Notes under the pieces: model-generated
The model's input: only the letters and a program-made list of their open reading frames with translations
What the model was told of the DNA's origin: nothing
Databases searched by the model: none
Position numbers and translations under genes: made by a program
DNA from: Nipponacmea schrenckii
Taxonomy: Eukaryota; Mollusca; Gastropoda; Lottiidae
Reading direction: 5' to 3'
Assembly: GCA_030562195.1 (NCBI GenBank)
Contig: JAUJPP010000011.1
Span: 8,928,001-8,992,000 of the forward strand
DNA length: 64,000 bases
In this document: in pieces, positions 24,060 through 39,000 of the stretch
Layout: each line of letters opens with the position of its first letter
Numbering within the stretch: position 1 is the first letter of the stretch

Positions 24060-27000
24060 ATGTTGGAGGTAACAGTTAAAACTCTGGATGGCCAGAATAA
24101 AAACTACACTGTTCCAGAAGATGTTAGTATATTATATTAGTCCTCATTAGAAATTAATTTGAGAGAAAAAAAAATAATTGACTGTGCTAATGGCTTCAGG
24201 CATCATGCTTCAGAAATTCCCTTTAATGATATGATTTTTGATTCAATCAATAATGAGATAACAATTATTGTTGTGGGAGATCTTATACTAATTTTTACTG
24301 GGGCGTATAATTGTTAATTGGGATAGATCATTTCCCAACATTTTATTTGCTGACTCCAGGGCTCCTCTGACTTTACACTCAATTTTTTACAGATGACTGT
24401 GAAGGATTTTAAAGTAAAGATTTCAGACTCCATTGTAAGTATTTTCAGTGCTTTAACTTACTCATGTAGGACAACTCAAACCACTACGGTATTATTTTGT
24501 GTTTCTTTTTTATTTTTGTTGTTTGACACATTTTTTTTAGGGACATTATTTTATGGTTTTTATGGAACTGAAGCAAGGTCTGGTTTTAATTTCAAACATA
24601 ATTTAAAGTTGAAACATTCTTTCTGATACTTTTCTTGATTTAAAATTAATAAATTTACTCTATTTTGGATGGAATAAGTTTTGTTGAGTTAGGCAGTTTT
24701 TATTTAATAAGTTGGTTTACGGACAACAGCCCAAAAAAGTTAGGGTAGGAGGAGGCAAAAAAATTAAAGTATAAACTTGATTTTTCCAGGTTTTTTTTTA
24801 CTTTGTTTACAGATAGTTATAGTTTCGGAGGCTAAAATTAGTAAGAAATAATCGCAGATAAATGCTTTGTGTATTAAATATTTTGAAGATATAAATTTTC
24901 CTTTTTTTGTTGTTAGCTGATATATAAAAAATTTGTTTTTGTGTGTTATTTAAATGCAATGATGCATGTTTGAATAGGGTTTTAAGATAATAATGATTAT
25001 AATATTGTATTATATTACTTTGTTTCTTTACATATTAAATACAAGATACACACATATACACTTCACTCATTTCAAGTAACTGATCTGAACTTTGTAGTGT
25101 ATCTTGTAATTTCTATATACATTAAACATTGGTCTCACTATCAAGCACCAATCTCCAACGCAGAAGAGTTACTAAAGATATTTGTACGTAAGGGAGATAA
25201 CCACGCATTGGAGTTTGGAAAAGCACATGTCAACAAAGACATAGGCAATTATCGTAAAGATTAAAGGATATTCCCTTATATGTTCAGTTCGTAGGTCGTT
25301 TGAATAGAAGATTAAGGTCAATGAATATAAATGAGGGTTAGTTTTTCTTTGCGCATACGTGGAAGTCAACAACTTCATGTTTGTTTATAAACAGAATTAG
25401 TGGCTGTTTTTTTTATTTGCGATAGGCTAGTCGATATTGAAATGACTGATCGATTATAGCTGTCAGTACACCGCATAACGTCATATCGATATTTTATCAT
25501 TATTCCCAGCACTATACGAAACGTAAACACAAAAATGCTGTTTAAAGATAATATAATTCTTTATTCGTATTACAGACCACATTTAAATAGTTTAATATTT
25601 TCTTAGTAAATCGGTAAATATGAGGTCAGCGGAAATAATTTTCAAAGACAAATTTGCGTTTATTTTTATTTTGATTTGCAAAAATTGGTGTCGGCTGATC
25701 CGTAAACTAACTTATTAAATAAAAACAGCCTTATGTACCATAAATGTCTGTTACAGAATATATCAGCTGATAGCCAAAGATTGATATTTCATGGTAAAGT
25801 TCTACAAGATGATAAACCACTGAAGGAGTATGATGTACATGGTAAAGTTATTCATGTTGTACAGAGGGCACCACCTACATCACGATCTTCAACAAGGACA
25901 GAGAACTCTAATACAACTAACATGAGAGGGCCCAATTTAATGGGAATGCCTAGACCTTCTGAAGTTAATATCGTCCGAGTAAGTTTCTGGTTCTATTGAA
26001 ATTGTATTAAGAATGATCAATGTACTTATTCAAAGTAAAATCCCAGGTCAAAAACAGAGCCCAATTTAATGAAATACAGTCACTGCCTTTATTGTACCCT
26101 TAACCCGTCTGACAAACAGCATCCTTATTCCATTAATTTTTGGGATTGTTTAGATATATCAACTTATATTTTTGACCATTTAGATTGAAACTAGACCTTG
26201 AAGCTGAATGTGGATCAAATTACAGTCACTGTCTGATTTTATCTGAAAGCATTGACACACAGGATACTTGAATAAACTTCAAATTCAGTCTCCAATTAAT
26301 GTTTTGTGTTGTTTAATTGTTTGTATATTGAAGCTGTGATTTTGAATATTTAGATTGATGTTAACAGTGGACGACCCCGAGGTAATGATGCTCCTAGAAA
26401 TCAGATTGAGAATATTAGACGTTATTTAAGTCAGTTAAGCAGATTAGTCCGATCTCTAGAGGTTAGTTATACTTTTTGATGAATTCTTTCATTATTGAAA
26501 ATACAACAAGCATTCAATCTGATAATCTGGGAAAAACTGAGTCAGTTATCTGAAAGGGAAGGGAATGAAAGGAGATAAACTTAAATGGTGTTTTATTTTA
26601 TAGTGCAAAGGATGGTGGGGAAATTGGTAAGAGTAATTCTTGTGGCAAGGGAACAATGTTATTATTGTATTGTATGGATTGAGGCATGTTTGTACACATA
26701 GACAGCAAATCTGTCTACTAACAAGCTGTGACTGAATTTTCATATATTTTTATAATTTTGATAAGACATGTATATCATGAGATACTTTGATAGACTTCAG
26801 TCCATGATGTATTACAAGAATGTACCATGATTGTGGTATATTGTATGTTTATTTATTTGTATGTATTATGTGCATTGTAGAATCTAGATGAAAATGGAGG
26901 TGAAGAAAATAATGCTGATGATAGTATGGATACTTCTGATGATTCTCCCTCGTCATCTACAACATCAGCTGGTAATCAATCATCAGCAACTGATAACCAG

Positions 27001-30000
27001 TCAGGATCAGGCAATGATCCGCAGTCGTCAAGTAGCAATCAGCAGTCATCTGGTAACAATAATAACAGATCAACGAATAATCCTGATCAAAACAGGTAAA
27101 ATTTAACAATCTTACAGGATTGACAGGATTGATTTGTATTAGTTAAAGGGTTTTAATTTTTTGTTATGTTTATCAGGGACACTGATAGGATATGTTTCCA
27201 ACATTCCAATTTACAATCAGACTGCAGTTCCTTAATACAAGCAAAACTTGCAATGGAAATACTTCTCAGTAAAGAGTATTCTATTTAACTACTTCATTAA
27301 TTTTAATACTTGATTAAATTTCATGCTGACATTCCTAGACTCCTAAGATCTTATGATCAAATTTTATATCTGAATTTATAAAAAAATTGAAAATAATGAT
27401 AGGTGAGGCTACCTTGTAACTATTAGTTAGTTTATTATTTGCTATAGAACGTCTTCGTGTAAAATGAGATAATTATCAACTAAAATAAAGTAATATGTAT
27501 ATATTTGTAGAACAAGGACAAGTGTACTAGGTGAAATACTGATAGAAGTGACTGGGTTAAATACTAGATTACAACCCTATTTAGACAGATATAGAGATTT
27601 ATTACATAGTGAATCTAATCTACAGTCACAGGTTAGTAGTTCTATTATATTACTCATCTCTGTTAGTTACCTGTTCTTCTCATATGATTTTACTTTCCAT
27701 ATTGTGGCATGCGAATGATGTTTAATTAGGTATTTAACTATATACTAAAGGTTGTTCCAAAATGATATAGAATAAACATGTTTTAACTGTCCTTTTTGCT
27801 ATTCCCCATGGTTCCTTATTATTTTTGTTAGCCACTGGCTCAGTAAGAAGACTGCTTTCTAATCTGAAGTTCCAGAGTTCAATACTGTCAAATCTCAAGA
27901 TAATAGCTTCTTAATTGGAACCGTTTCCCCTTGTCAGTGACGCAGGTGAAAGGGACTAATAAGTGTTTTAGTTATTCCATTGGGACAATAAATCGAGGCC
28001 CTTTGGTTGGGCTACAGACTGTAGTTGTTAAAGATCTCTCAACAGTTGGAAATTGAAAAAGAGTAGGCATATGCCAAATTTTCCCACATTGCTTATTGCT
28101 TTGCCCGTCTTCATTAGCCCAGAAAAGTAGCACGTTAAATTATTTAAAGTTGTGATAGAAATGGATCGTTAATATTAACTCAACAGCTTTAAGTTGGAAA
28201 CTCAGATGTGGAATATTATGACTCTAGGCCATCATTTAACAATTATATTAATTTTATGATAATTGATATTTGTTTTGCAATATGTATGTTTATTCCAGGA
28301 AGCCCAATCGACCCAGAGAATATGTAATTTAGTATCAGAAGCTCTGCATGGTTTAAGTCATGTGTATCACAGTATAAGTGACTTTATGGTGGATGTTTCC
28401 TCACCCCATCCACGTTATGTCAACAGTACCTTCGGTGTCAGTCAAATGGCTAATGTGGTATGTATTTACTAATTACTTTGACATTGGTACCAATAATATT
28501 CTGAGGAAGGAATTTATATTATCGAGTGAATGTTATTGGGTCTATAAATTCCACTCTCTATTAAGTCCAATGTATATTTTCCTTATATGGATTTAAAATA
28601 GTGTTATTGGTAGGACATGACAATAGGCCAAATGTTGTATATGTTAGCAAAACAATTTTGAATTATTTATTTCAGAGTTTATTATCCTGTAATATTATTT
28701 TTCTCTATAACAATAAACGATCTGCCAGAATCTCTACTTGACCTTGTTAATCTATATTTCAGCAAGGTGAACTCAATCTTTCCTATCAAATCCAAACATC
28801 TAATGCCAACAACCAGTCTGGAACCAGTACAGCTAGTAGCAGTACATCAACAAGTACTGGTTCTACTAGTCAGTCCACCACGGTACCACCTACATCTCTA
28901 TCTTCTAGTACCACTACATCCTTCTCTACCCATACTACAGTATGTATTTATTTTTTGTCTCTCTTAGTACAGCTGAATGGATTTTGATAAATGATAACAA
29001 CCTCCCATTGACACGATGTTAAAGCAGTGTTCACTAGGGCCATGAAAAGAAAATATCTTGGTTCTCAGGCAATTACCTGGGGAAAAAATGGTGCGGGCGG
29101 GCGGTTTGATTGTTTTTTTTTCTCCAAATTACCTCCCCTTAATCAAAATAAAAAGCATAATATTTAGACATTATTGAAAGCGGGCAGCTTTTCTTTTTTT
29201 CTTTTTTATAAAACTAAGCTTTAAAATGGATGAATGGTAGGGACAGTGTTCGTTTCGCCAGTAAACATCTTCACTTCATAACGGTATTAATCGGGTCACC
29301 ATCTTCACACCTTGGGCACGACGCCGAGCTCAGCTAGTTTCCACACAGATTCCCGTGGTTTCTTTCAATAATACATTTTCTTTAGAAGTTTTTTCCGCTG
29401 GAACAATTGTCCAGGGTCATGTAGCAACCCCTTTTCTGTCAAAACCGTCAATGCTGTCATGAATTATTCAGAAAATCTCAAATCATCTCAAATGGTCTAG
29501 AATTTTTTTCACACTGGCAAATGACCTTGAACACTTATAATAAGGGAGATAACCACACCACCTCATCAGGTTGTACAAAATACTTCACAATGGGCCAGAT
29601 CGTCCAACTAAATATTTAGTCATGCCGAAATTGGCACTCAAACTAATTTCTGTTTAAATTAAACTAACATACATCTGGAAATCACTCCGACTTAAGTACG
29701 ATTAAATATCGTAAATCCCCGTTAAAGAGTAGCAAGGACCTGGATAATCGGAGCTAGTAGTGTAAAGCAGTCACAGGAAATACATTGCCGTATTGCCGAA
29801 AATATGAAGTTCGTAAAAGAAGACAAAAATAAAGACGAGAAATTAAAAAATATAGCTTCTCATACAATCATACCCAACCGTTCAAGAATAAGCAGTTTTT
29901 TATACGCCCACATATAATGTGGACGTATATTGCGGTTGACCCTGTCCGTCTGGACGTCCGCCCGTCCGTCCACAATTGCTTGTGGCCACAATAGAGACCA

Positions 30001-33000
30001 CAGTTTTCATCGGATTACTTGGTATGTGTCTGTCATCATAAAATCTCGGTTCCTTTCGAAAACCAGCTTTCTGACTTTTACTGTTGGTCAGTTATGCCCC
30101 CTTTTTTATTGAAAATTCATCAAATTCAGCTTGTGGGGGCGATACAGGCCACAATTTTTGTCCAATCTTTTCGAAACTAGTTATGTGTCTCTATCATCAT
30201 ATAATCTTGGTTCCTTTCGAAAACCAGCTTTCTGACTTTTACTGTTGGTCAGTTATGCCCCCTTTTTTATTGAAAATTCATCAAATTCAGCTTGTGGGGG
30301 CGATACAGGCCACAATTTTTGTCCAATCTTTTCGAAACTAGTTATGTGTCTCTATCATCATATAATCTTGGTTCCTTTCGAAAACCAGCTTTCTGACTTT
30401 TACGGTTGGTGAGTTATGCCCTCTTTTTTAGCGAAACTTCGTCAAATTCAGCTTGTGGGTGCGATACAGGCCACAATTTTTTTCTGATCTTTTCGAAACT
30501 TGGTAGGTGTCTTTGTCATCATAAAATCTCTGTTCCTTTCGAAAATCAGCTTTCTGACTTTTACGGTTGGTGAGTTATGCCCCCTTTCTTAGTGAGAATT
30601 CGTCAAATTCAGCTTGTTTATGCCCTCTTTTTTAGCGAAAATTCGTCAAATTCAGCTTGTGGGCGCAACACAGGCCACAATTTTTGTCCAATCTTAATTT
30701 GGTTTGTGTCTCTATCATCATATAATCTTGGTTCCTTTCGAAAACCAGCTTTCTGACTTTTACGGTTGGTGAGTTATGCCCTCTTTTTTAGCGAAACTTC
30801 GTCAAATTCAGCTTGTGGGTGCGATACAGGCCACAATTTTTTTCTGATCTTTTCGAAACTTGGTAGGTGTCTTTGTCATCATAAAATCTCGGTTCCTTTC
30901 GAAAATCAGCTTTCTGACTTTTACGGTTGGTGAGTTATGCCCCCTTTCTTAGTGAGAATTCGTCAAATTCAGCTTGTTTATGCCCTCTTTTTTAGCGAAA
31001 ATTCGTCAAATTCAGCTTGTGGGCGCAACACAGGCCACAATTTTTGTCCAATCTTAATTTGGTTTGTGTCTCTATCATCATATAATCTCGGTTCCTTTTG
31101 AAAACCAGCTTTCAGACTTTTACGGTTGGTGAGTTATGCCCTCTTATTTAGCGAAACTTTGTCAAATTCAGCTTGTGGGTGCGATACTGGCCACAATTTT
31201 TTTCTGATCTTTTCGAATCTTGGTAGGTGTCTTTGTCATCATAAAATCTTGGTTCCTTTCGAAAATCAGCTTTCTGACTTTTACGGTTGGTGAGTTATGC
31301 CCCCTTTCTTAGTGAGAATTCGTCAAATTCAGCTTGTGGGTGTGATAAAGGTTTACAATGTTTATCCAAAGATTTTTATATGCCCACATATAATGTGGAC
31401 GTATATTGCGGTTGACCCTGTCTGTCCGGACGTCGTCCACAATTGCTTGTGGCCACAATAGAGACCACAGTTTTCATCGGATTTCAATGAAACTTGGTAT
31501 GCCCTCATATTGATGAGATCTTGGATGGGTTCGAATTTCATGAAATTTCGATCATTGGTTCCTGGCTTTCTGACTTTTTTGCTGTTGGTGTTTTGCTCAC
31601 CAATAAAAATTTGCTGCTGGTGGGCGTATAGCCTTTCGGGTGTCCGCTCGTTATTGATTGCAAAGATGATGCGGGCGACGTATTTTTATTTTTAATTTTT
31701 TTAACAAATAAAATGGTTTGAAGCGTGAGGTTTTTGCCGGTGCGGCGGTGCCTGAGAACCAAGACAATTTTCTTTTGTGGCCAAAGGGATTGTAAAGAGG
31801 TTTTCTGAAAGATTTCCTGCAATTCTAATTTAATTATTTTTGATAAAGCACTTAGTTTTAATTGAATTGAATTAATGGCTGGAATGGTGCCAATTGATGC
31901 TATCAGTGTTCCTGATTCAGAAACACAACTTTAATAAATAATTCCTCTAGTTAAATTTTGGTGGTTAAGAATGAGGAGTGAAGCAATTGTTCCCACTTCT
32001 AAACCCTTAAAATTTTACTTAATAATTATCTTAGTTTCTTAACAGCTATTTTAGCTGTTAGTCGAAATATCATTGGATGGAGATATTTGACTGTGCCTTC
32101 AATAGCATAACCAATGTTTGGGTTTATAAAAACTTCATTTTACAAAACCTATACACAATGTTTGTTATTACAGTCTTCAGCTGGAACGCAATCAACTACT
32201 AATGATGGAGGTAGTGGACTGCCCCCTGGTGTAAATATAACAGGAAGTGGACTTCCCCCTGGAGTAAATATAACAGGAAGTGGACTGCCCCCTGGTGTAA
32301 ATATAACAGGAAGTGGACTGCCCCCTGGTGTCCATATAACAGGAAGTGGAATGCCCCCGGGTGTAAATATAACTGGAAGTGGACTACCACCTGGTGTTAG
32401 TTTAGCAGGAAGTAGCAACCCCCATCTGTTTGTTGAGGTTGGACCACAGAGTATAACGTTAAATAGTATATCAGCACATGTCATTACAACATCACAGAAT
32501 AATGACGTACCTTCATCAACAGGTAATCAAACTGTTACCACAATAGAAGTAGCTAGGGCTGTAAGATAGGAATATTATAGGAATAAACGATTCAATTCTC
32601 ACATGTTACGTTTCAATAATTTGTTATCATTTAACTGCTTACAAAGGCATCAATTGTTCCACTTCAATTATGAATTGTAACCCCATCATTATGATAAAAT
32701 TCATGCTAAAATATGTCTGACATGCCCCCTTAACTTATTGACAGATACCTGTAAGTATTTCATCAAAAAAGATAGCATACATATATAGAAGAGTCCAAAA
32801 CAAAGTTGAGGGATGTCAAATAGATACCAATCTTAGACAAATATGTTTTCATTTTTATTCAGATATCATAAAACTATTCTATATATTACAGCTGGTACAA
32901 ATACAAGTCAATCATCAAACCAAACTCCGCCCACAACATCTAGCTCCAGCAATGACACGCCCACTAATGGAAATGACCAGATGATGGGTAATATTATACA

Positions 33001-36000
33001 GAATACGGTTGACATGATTATGCGTAAGTTGTTTATTCAGGTATAAGGGAGTGAAAGCTGACGCCAGGCAAACCTTAGAAAGTGCTGGTTGTGGCACCAA
33101 AATTTGCCCTTATTCTTGAGGAGAAGCAAGCACAGAACCTAATCACAAATGAGCGATTCCACTGTCATATAGGGAATCAGAGGTTTTGCATTCAAGATTT
33201 TGAGAGGATTATGGTTTTCTTTAATCCTATGGTATTATGATCAATAATGATTTCTGTCTTTCAGAAAATGTGGGTGTAGGAGATCTTGGGCAAGCTGTTG
33301 CAGTTGAAATTGAGCATGTTGAGGGTGATGATAATACAAGTGACTCTGGCAACACTGCTAGTAACAATACTACAACATCTGGCAACACTGCTAGTAATAA
33401 TAATTCTTCCACTTCTACTGCCTCTTCAACTAGCCAGAGTAATACCACCAATATTTTTCCTGGTTTGCCTCCAGGATTCAGATTTCCAGGATTTCCAGCT
33501 GGGGGAGGCAATGTTGGAATACAAGTCATGCCTGGAGGAAATTTTGATCTTGGTGCTCTGATGGGTGGAGCTTTAGGTGGTGCTTTTGGAGGAGTCAGAC
33601 AGCCAGCACCCACTGGTCAAACTGGGTTTGTTTTTCCTAATGCAAATACTCCTGGTAATCAACAGAATCAGCCTAATAATGCAGGGAATGCCACACCCAG
33701 ACTACACATGGGATTACCAGCTGGTATGATGAGGCGTCCAGCTGACCCCTTCCTCCCCTGTCAATCTCGGTTTAACATCAACAATGAACAGAGAGAAGCT
33801 GTAGGTCAAGCTATTGCTACATCTATAGCTGATTTATTAACTCAGAGATTGACTCAAGGTTTAAACTCCACTGACAATAGAGGTAAGAATGAAAGAAGGA
33901 TAACTTAGGTTCACAGTTAAGGATCCTTTGTACCAGTGGTCCTTGGCCAAATTTCTTTCTTATTGATCCATACCGCAGCGTACCCATTTTCAACTGGGTT
34001 TACATTAAAAAATAAGGCATTATGAAAATTTAGATTTAGAATTATACCCATCTAATGGGAAAGTTTGAAAAAAGGGTTTTGAGAACAAAATAAGATATAT
34101 TGGGAGAAAGAATTTTCATAAATATTGAGAAGGTAGCACAAAACCAATTAAATAAAAACAACACTGTTCTCATACAGAACTCCTACATTCTTTTTTCAGA
34201 TTTCAGTTACATCACTAGTAGACAACATTCAAACATTATTACAAATAGACAATTAAAATTCTGCTACAATTGTATTCAATAAGTATGAATGTTGTATTAT
34301 AGGAGCACCAGCTGGTTCCAGAACCTTCGCTGGTACTGGAAGACAACCAGGAGCTGGTCAGACTACAGGACAGTCAGCCCCTAATCAACGTCCATTCTCT
34401 GTTAGAGGTGTGTACTCACTTATTATCTTTAATAAAACTGCTAATAAAGCATTAAACGAATAGATATTAATAAGTCCTTATTTAAAGTAAAACAGTTATC
34501 AGGGACCTTACTTTTCTAAAGATGATTTTAGTTTTATTCATGTGATTTATCAAAAAATAATCACTAAAATCAAGTGAAATTTAAGGTTTATTATCCAATC
34601 AGATTACTTAAAATCTGGATTTCACCCCTCTTGGGTTTTTCGAGAATAAGGTGGATAACGGAGATAATAGTAATTGCAGTGGTAATGAACCAATTGTTAG
34701 TACGCAGACACTTTACTTACCTAATAAATTCATAGTTTTCTTGGGAGAATGAGGCCATAGTCAAATGTTAAAGTATAATCTAGATTGACTGTAATTGTAT
34801 TTCAGTTCAAGGTGTTCCAATCAATCTAGGTGGAGCAGCTGTAAGTTAAAGTGTTTTTACCTTTTATTTGATTTTATTCTTCATACAGATACTGTGACAT
34901 AGTCTTACATTTGCTAAGAACCATTAGAGGAATTCTAGTCTGAATGTTGTTAAATAATTGGATGACTTTCACTGCATTTGGGTAAAACCTCATGAAGCTT
35001 CAATACAAAATCAGTATCAAACACTGACAATTATATTTTCTGATAGTGATAGGGATGATGTGTATACAAATCCAAGAATAGTAGTAGGTGGGGTCTAAAA
35101 CATTGATCAGTGAATTAATGCTGCATTCTTGTGTTTAGAAAGAAATTATATCATTAATTACCTTGATCTGATGACAGATTTCATATCAGAAACACATTAT
35201 TTCAGGCCCCTCCAGGAGTTAATACAACCTCTACTACTGGAACTGGCACCAATCAACCAACCGGTACTGACAATATGTTTGCTGAACTCTATCGTGGTAT
35301 AACTCAACAGATAACAGCTGCTGCTAATGGCAGCGATTCCACTGATACAATTTCTAGTTTTGTAGATAATCTAGCTTCTAATCAAAATGTAGTACCTGGA
35401 GAGGGTAAGTGTAGTTCGCTTTCAATTTACAGAAATAAGGTTCCAAGCTACACGATCTTCAGACAACTGATCTACTTTCTGTCTGCATCCCTGCAATATA
35501 ATCTCCATTTAATTGTGTCCAGTTAGATTTAATTTGTACCATTTTCATACTGTACAACATGTTTATGTCATTCCCACAATTTAACATGGAAATCAGGAAG
35601 CTATCTCTAGGAATATAACAGTTACAGGTTTTGTTTTATACCTTCTAATCTATTTGTTCTAATTCAGGTTTTGTTTTATACCTTCTTATCTATTTGTTCA
35701 TTATTTCAGGTTTTGTTTTATACCTTCTTATCTATTTGTTCATTATTTCAGGTTTTGTACCTTCTAATATATTTGTTAATTTTTTCAGGTTTTGTGAATG
35801 ATATTTTCCGAGTAGTATCAGAAAGATTGACATTCACTGATTTATTTGGTATATTTATGGGAAGAAGTGACAGGCTGGGCCAGCTACAAGGACCATTAAA
35901 GGAGTTTCTACAAACAAGAGTATTAAAGGGGAAGGAGTATACTGATGACAATCTAAGGAATGGTATTGAAGAAATTATTACTGAAATGGAATCGGAACTT

Positions 36001-39000
36001 CAACCTGCTATTGTAAGTCCAGAATAATTTATAAGGGAGGTCAGTTTGGCTCTTTCTTGATAACAGGTAACTAATTGTAAGTATAATAACATGGAAATCT
36101 GAAGATCAATGTTTGAGCTCCATAGAATGGTGATAGTTCTATCAGATTTTGCTTCAGGTTTTCCCCTGTAGGTGACTCAGCATTCATGTCTTTTAAGGTC
36201 CGTAGACGATGAATGATAATCCATTTAACAGTTGAAAATTGAACTGTAGTTGAATTGTTAAGATTTATTTATCTTCTGATTTCCCTATGTACTAATATCT
36301 GTATCCATCTAGGACTGTGTACAAGTTAAAGAAGGAATCAATTTAATGGCTACATTTAAGAATTTTTTCCGACAACAACTTCGTGCCACGATTAGATTAA
36401 TACTCAATTCTCAAGGTGAGTTAATAGTAAGTTGGTATGTAGTTCATTTTATATTGTTGACTACAGACCGGTGCTTACACAATAAATAATGCCACTTTTT
36501 ATAGGAGTTGCTCACACCACTTAGTTCTTGATGATTTTCACAATGACAGAAGCTAAATTTGGTATACCTTTGGTGCCTATACAAATTAGAAATATTAATG
36601 AGTTAATCTAAACATTAACAATTATTCATCAATATCCCAGAGTCAGTCAAAAGGTAGTTTATCTGACAGTTGTTAGAATATGAATCATCAATTATTGAAA
36701 TCAGTTGGTAAATTATCAGATCTATTAGATGTCAAGTGTAGTCTAATAGTTTAAGGTTTACCATAGAGTAATATATGATGTTAATTCCTAGTATATCATT
36801 CTTTTGAGTTATACTATCAAGAACATCCTTACAGACCTCTATATTGGTTACTAGTATCAGTCGATAGATAGTTTATATTCACTGTTTGACATTAACCACA
36901 GACAATTATAACTGATATTTCATTATATAAGACATACTTGTCAATCTAATATTGATTCTCAAGGTGAAATGATATCAAACAATTTTGAAATAGTCACATA
37001 CTCCTTGTACTGAAATTTATCATTACAGCAATAGTGCCCTCGATGGAAAGACTATAAAAAATTTTTTCTGAGCTTATTATCCAAGCTTGATTGACTGTAT
37101 TTAGTAGCTTACAATTCAATCAAACTTCTGTAATTACAAGCAAGGTGGCTATTATAGTCAAGGTTTAAAAACAGTTTGTAATACATGTGGGTTGACATTG
37201 TACATGTATTGTTATTATATTATTGTTGTATTGTAGATGGTGATGTAAATTTTGGACGTAATCTATATGAACGCGTAAGAAGATTACTGGGAGAGTTTGT
37301 TGTTTTAATTCCCATGTGTCTGGTAGATGGAAACCCTGCTTTTGAGAGAATGCTTCAAAATAGATTGGTAAGTATATAACACTGAGAAAATTTTTTATAC
37401 CTGTATTTGAAGTTCAGAGTAATATCTCTGTGAAACATTAGATGCAGGGAGGCAAGTTGGGGGCCCTAAAATTCCATAAGGTATATAAGGCATGTCACCC
37501 AACCCCCCCCCCCCCCAGGCCCACCCTTTACCAACTCTTTTGACCCACAACTTCAAGTCAAATGGCTACCCAAATTCTAAAGTCATTTAATTGAAATTTT
37601 TACTTTAAAATTTAATTTGGTTAAAGGTACACTTTTGAAAGATTAGGGGCATTGCTGGCAGAAGAAACTTATTTGACAAATTACATATTTTCTTTAATGG
37701 TGTGAAATATTTCAGCAATCCATGACATCATCAATGAACTCTGGAGTTCAGGAATGGATGACTTTGATGACAGTTCAACAGATACAGAATTTCCGTCAGA
37801 ATGTTGTAGTGAGAGAATCTGAAGTTCAGTTCTATATAGTAAAATCACCCCAGTCAGCATCAGTAGCTAGTAATGAGGTACCCATGGAAGTTAGTTCTCC
37901 TCCAGCTGCCACATCAGTTCCGAAATCGTCTGCAGCTAAACCAACAGAACTGGTAGGTTAATTCTTCAACTATGAACACTGTCATTGAGAAAGTTCGAAT
38001 AGTAACTTTCATTGTGTGTTTTCATCACACAAGACTATATCTTGCAACAAAAGTCTTTGATGAAAACATTATTATTTTAGAAATCCTATTTATAAAACTG
38101 TTTAAGTCTGTATTTCTACATGGTTTCAATCTTCAAACAACATACAGAGCACTGCCATTTATTGTGTGTTCGTAGCATACATGTGAAATATGAGAAGGTG
38201 TGTTACTGCTGCTGCTTGGTTAACTCTTTCCCTAATTTTATCACTCCTATGATTACTAGACATAGACAATCCTTCCTAACTTTATTTATATGATATAACT
38301 GTTTCAGAGTAAGAAAAGTAAAATAGAGAGTCAGAATAAATCTAATAAATCTAGTGGAAGTAATGGAGCAGGAGTGGTTAATGGTACAGTTGGAGTTAGC
38401 TCCCCTACACCTGGTCAGACAGCTAAATCTGGTGACACTGTACCTAATGGTGAAGATTGGAGAGCTGTAGTGCCAGAGGTTTGTTTTTCCTGGATTGTAG
38501 ATTTTATAAAGAATCAATAAACTATTATTATATTAATTATTAATTACACAAAAAGTCTAGAAAATAGATCCTTTTAAAAGATGCACTAGTGGTGCTACAA
38601 TTAATCTTGCTGGTCTGCTTGTCTTTACATTAAAATTTACTAATTTTCACCCTAGTAGTTTTACAATCAAAGGAATTTCTGTATTTAGGAATGGGTACCT
38701 ATAATTAGTCAAGATATTCAGAGACAGAAACATAATCGCCACCAAGCACCATTGAGCGATGCTTATTTACAAGGGTTACCAGCTAAACGTAGAAGGGTAT
38801 GTTGTTTTGTTTGTATCTATATTCTTTACTATAGTGATATGCTTGTTTACAACTGTGACTGTGAGGGAATGATCAGGAATGCTGTTTATTTTGATTGTAG
38901 AAATTATGTCTAGTCTTGAATTGTGTGATGTAGATCAGAGCGACTGATAAGACAGAGTGTGAAATCTTGCGTGTTTAACAATAATTTTAAGAGCAAGAAA

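Noticed and set aside
29930..30341. + strand ORFs in BAG6 intron 8
   Set aside because: They follow the tandem repeat and repeat the same peptide; not coding.
32149..32484. - strand ORFs of 63-111 residues opposite BAG6 exon 9
   Set aside because: Antisense shadows of the 33-bp coding repeat.
37496..37520. Poly-C run in BAG6 intron 17 as a functional G-quadruplex or control site
   Set aside because: Simple homopolymer in an intron with no conserved context; left as low-complexity sequence.
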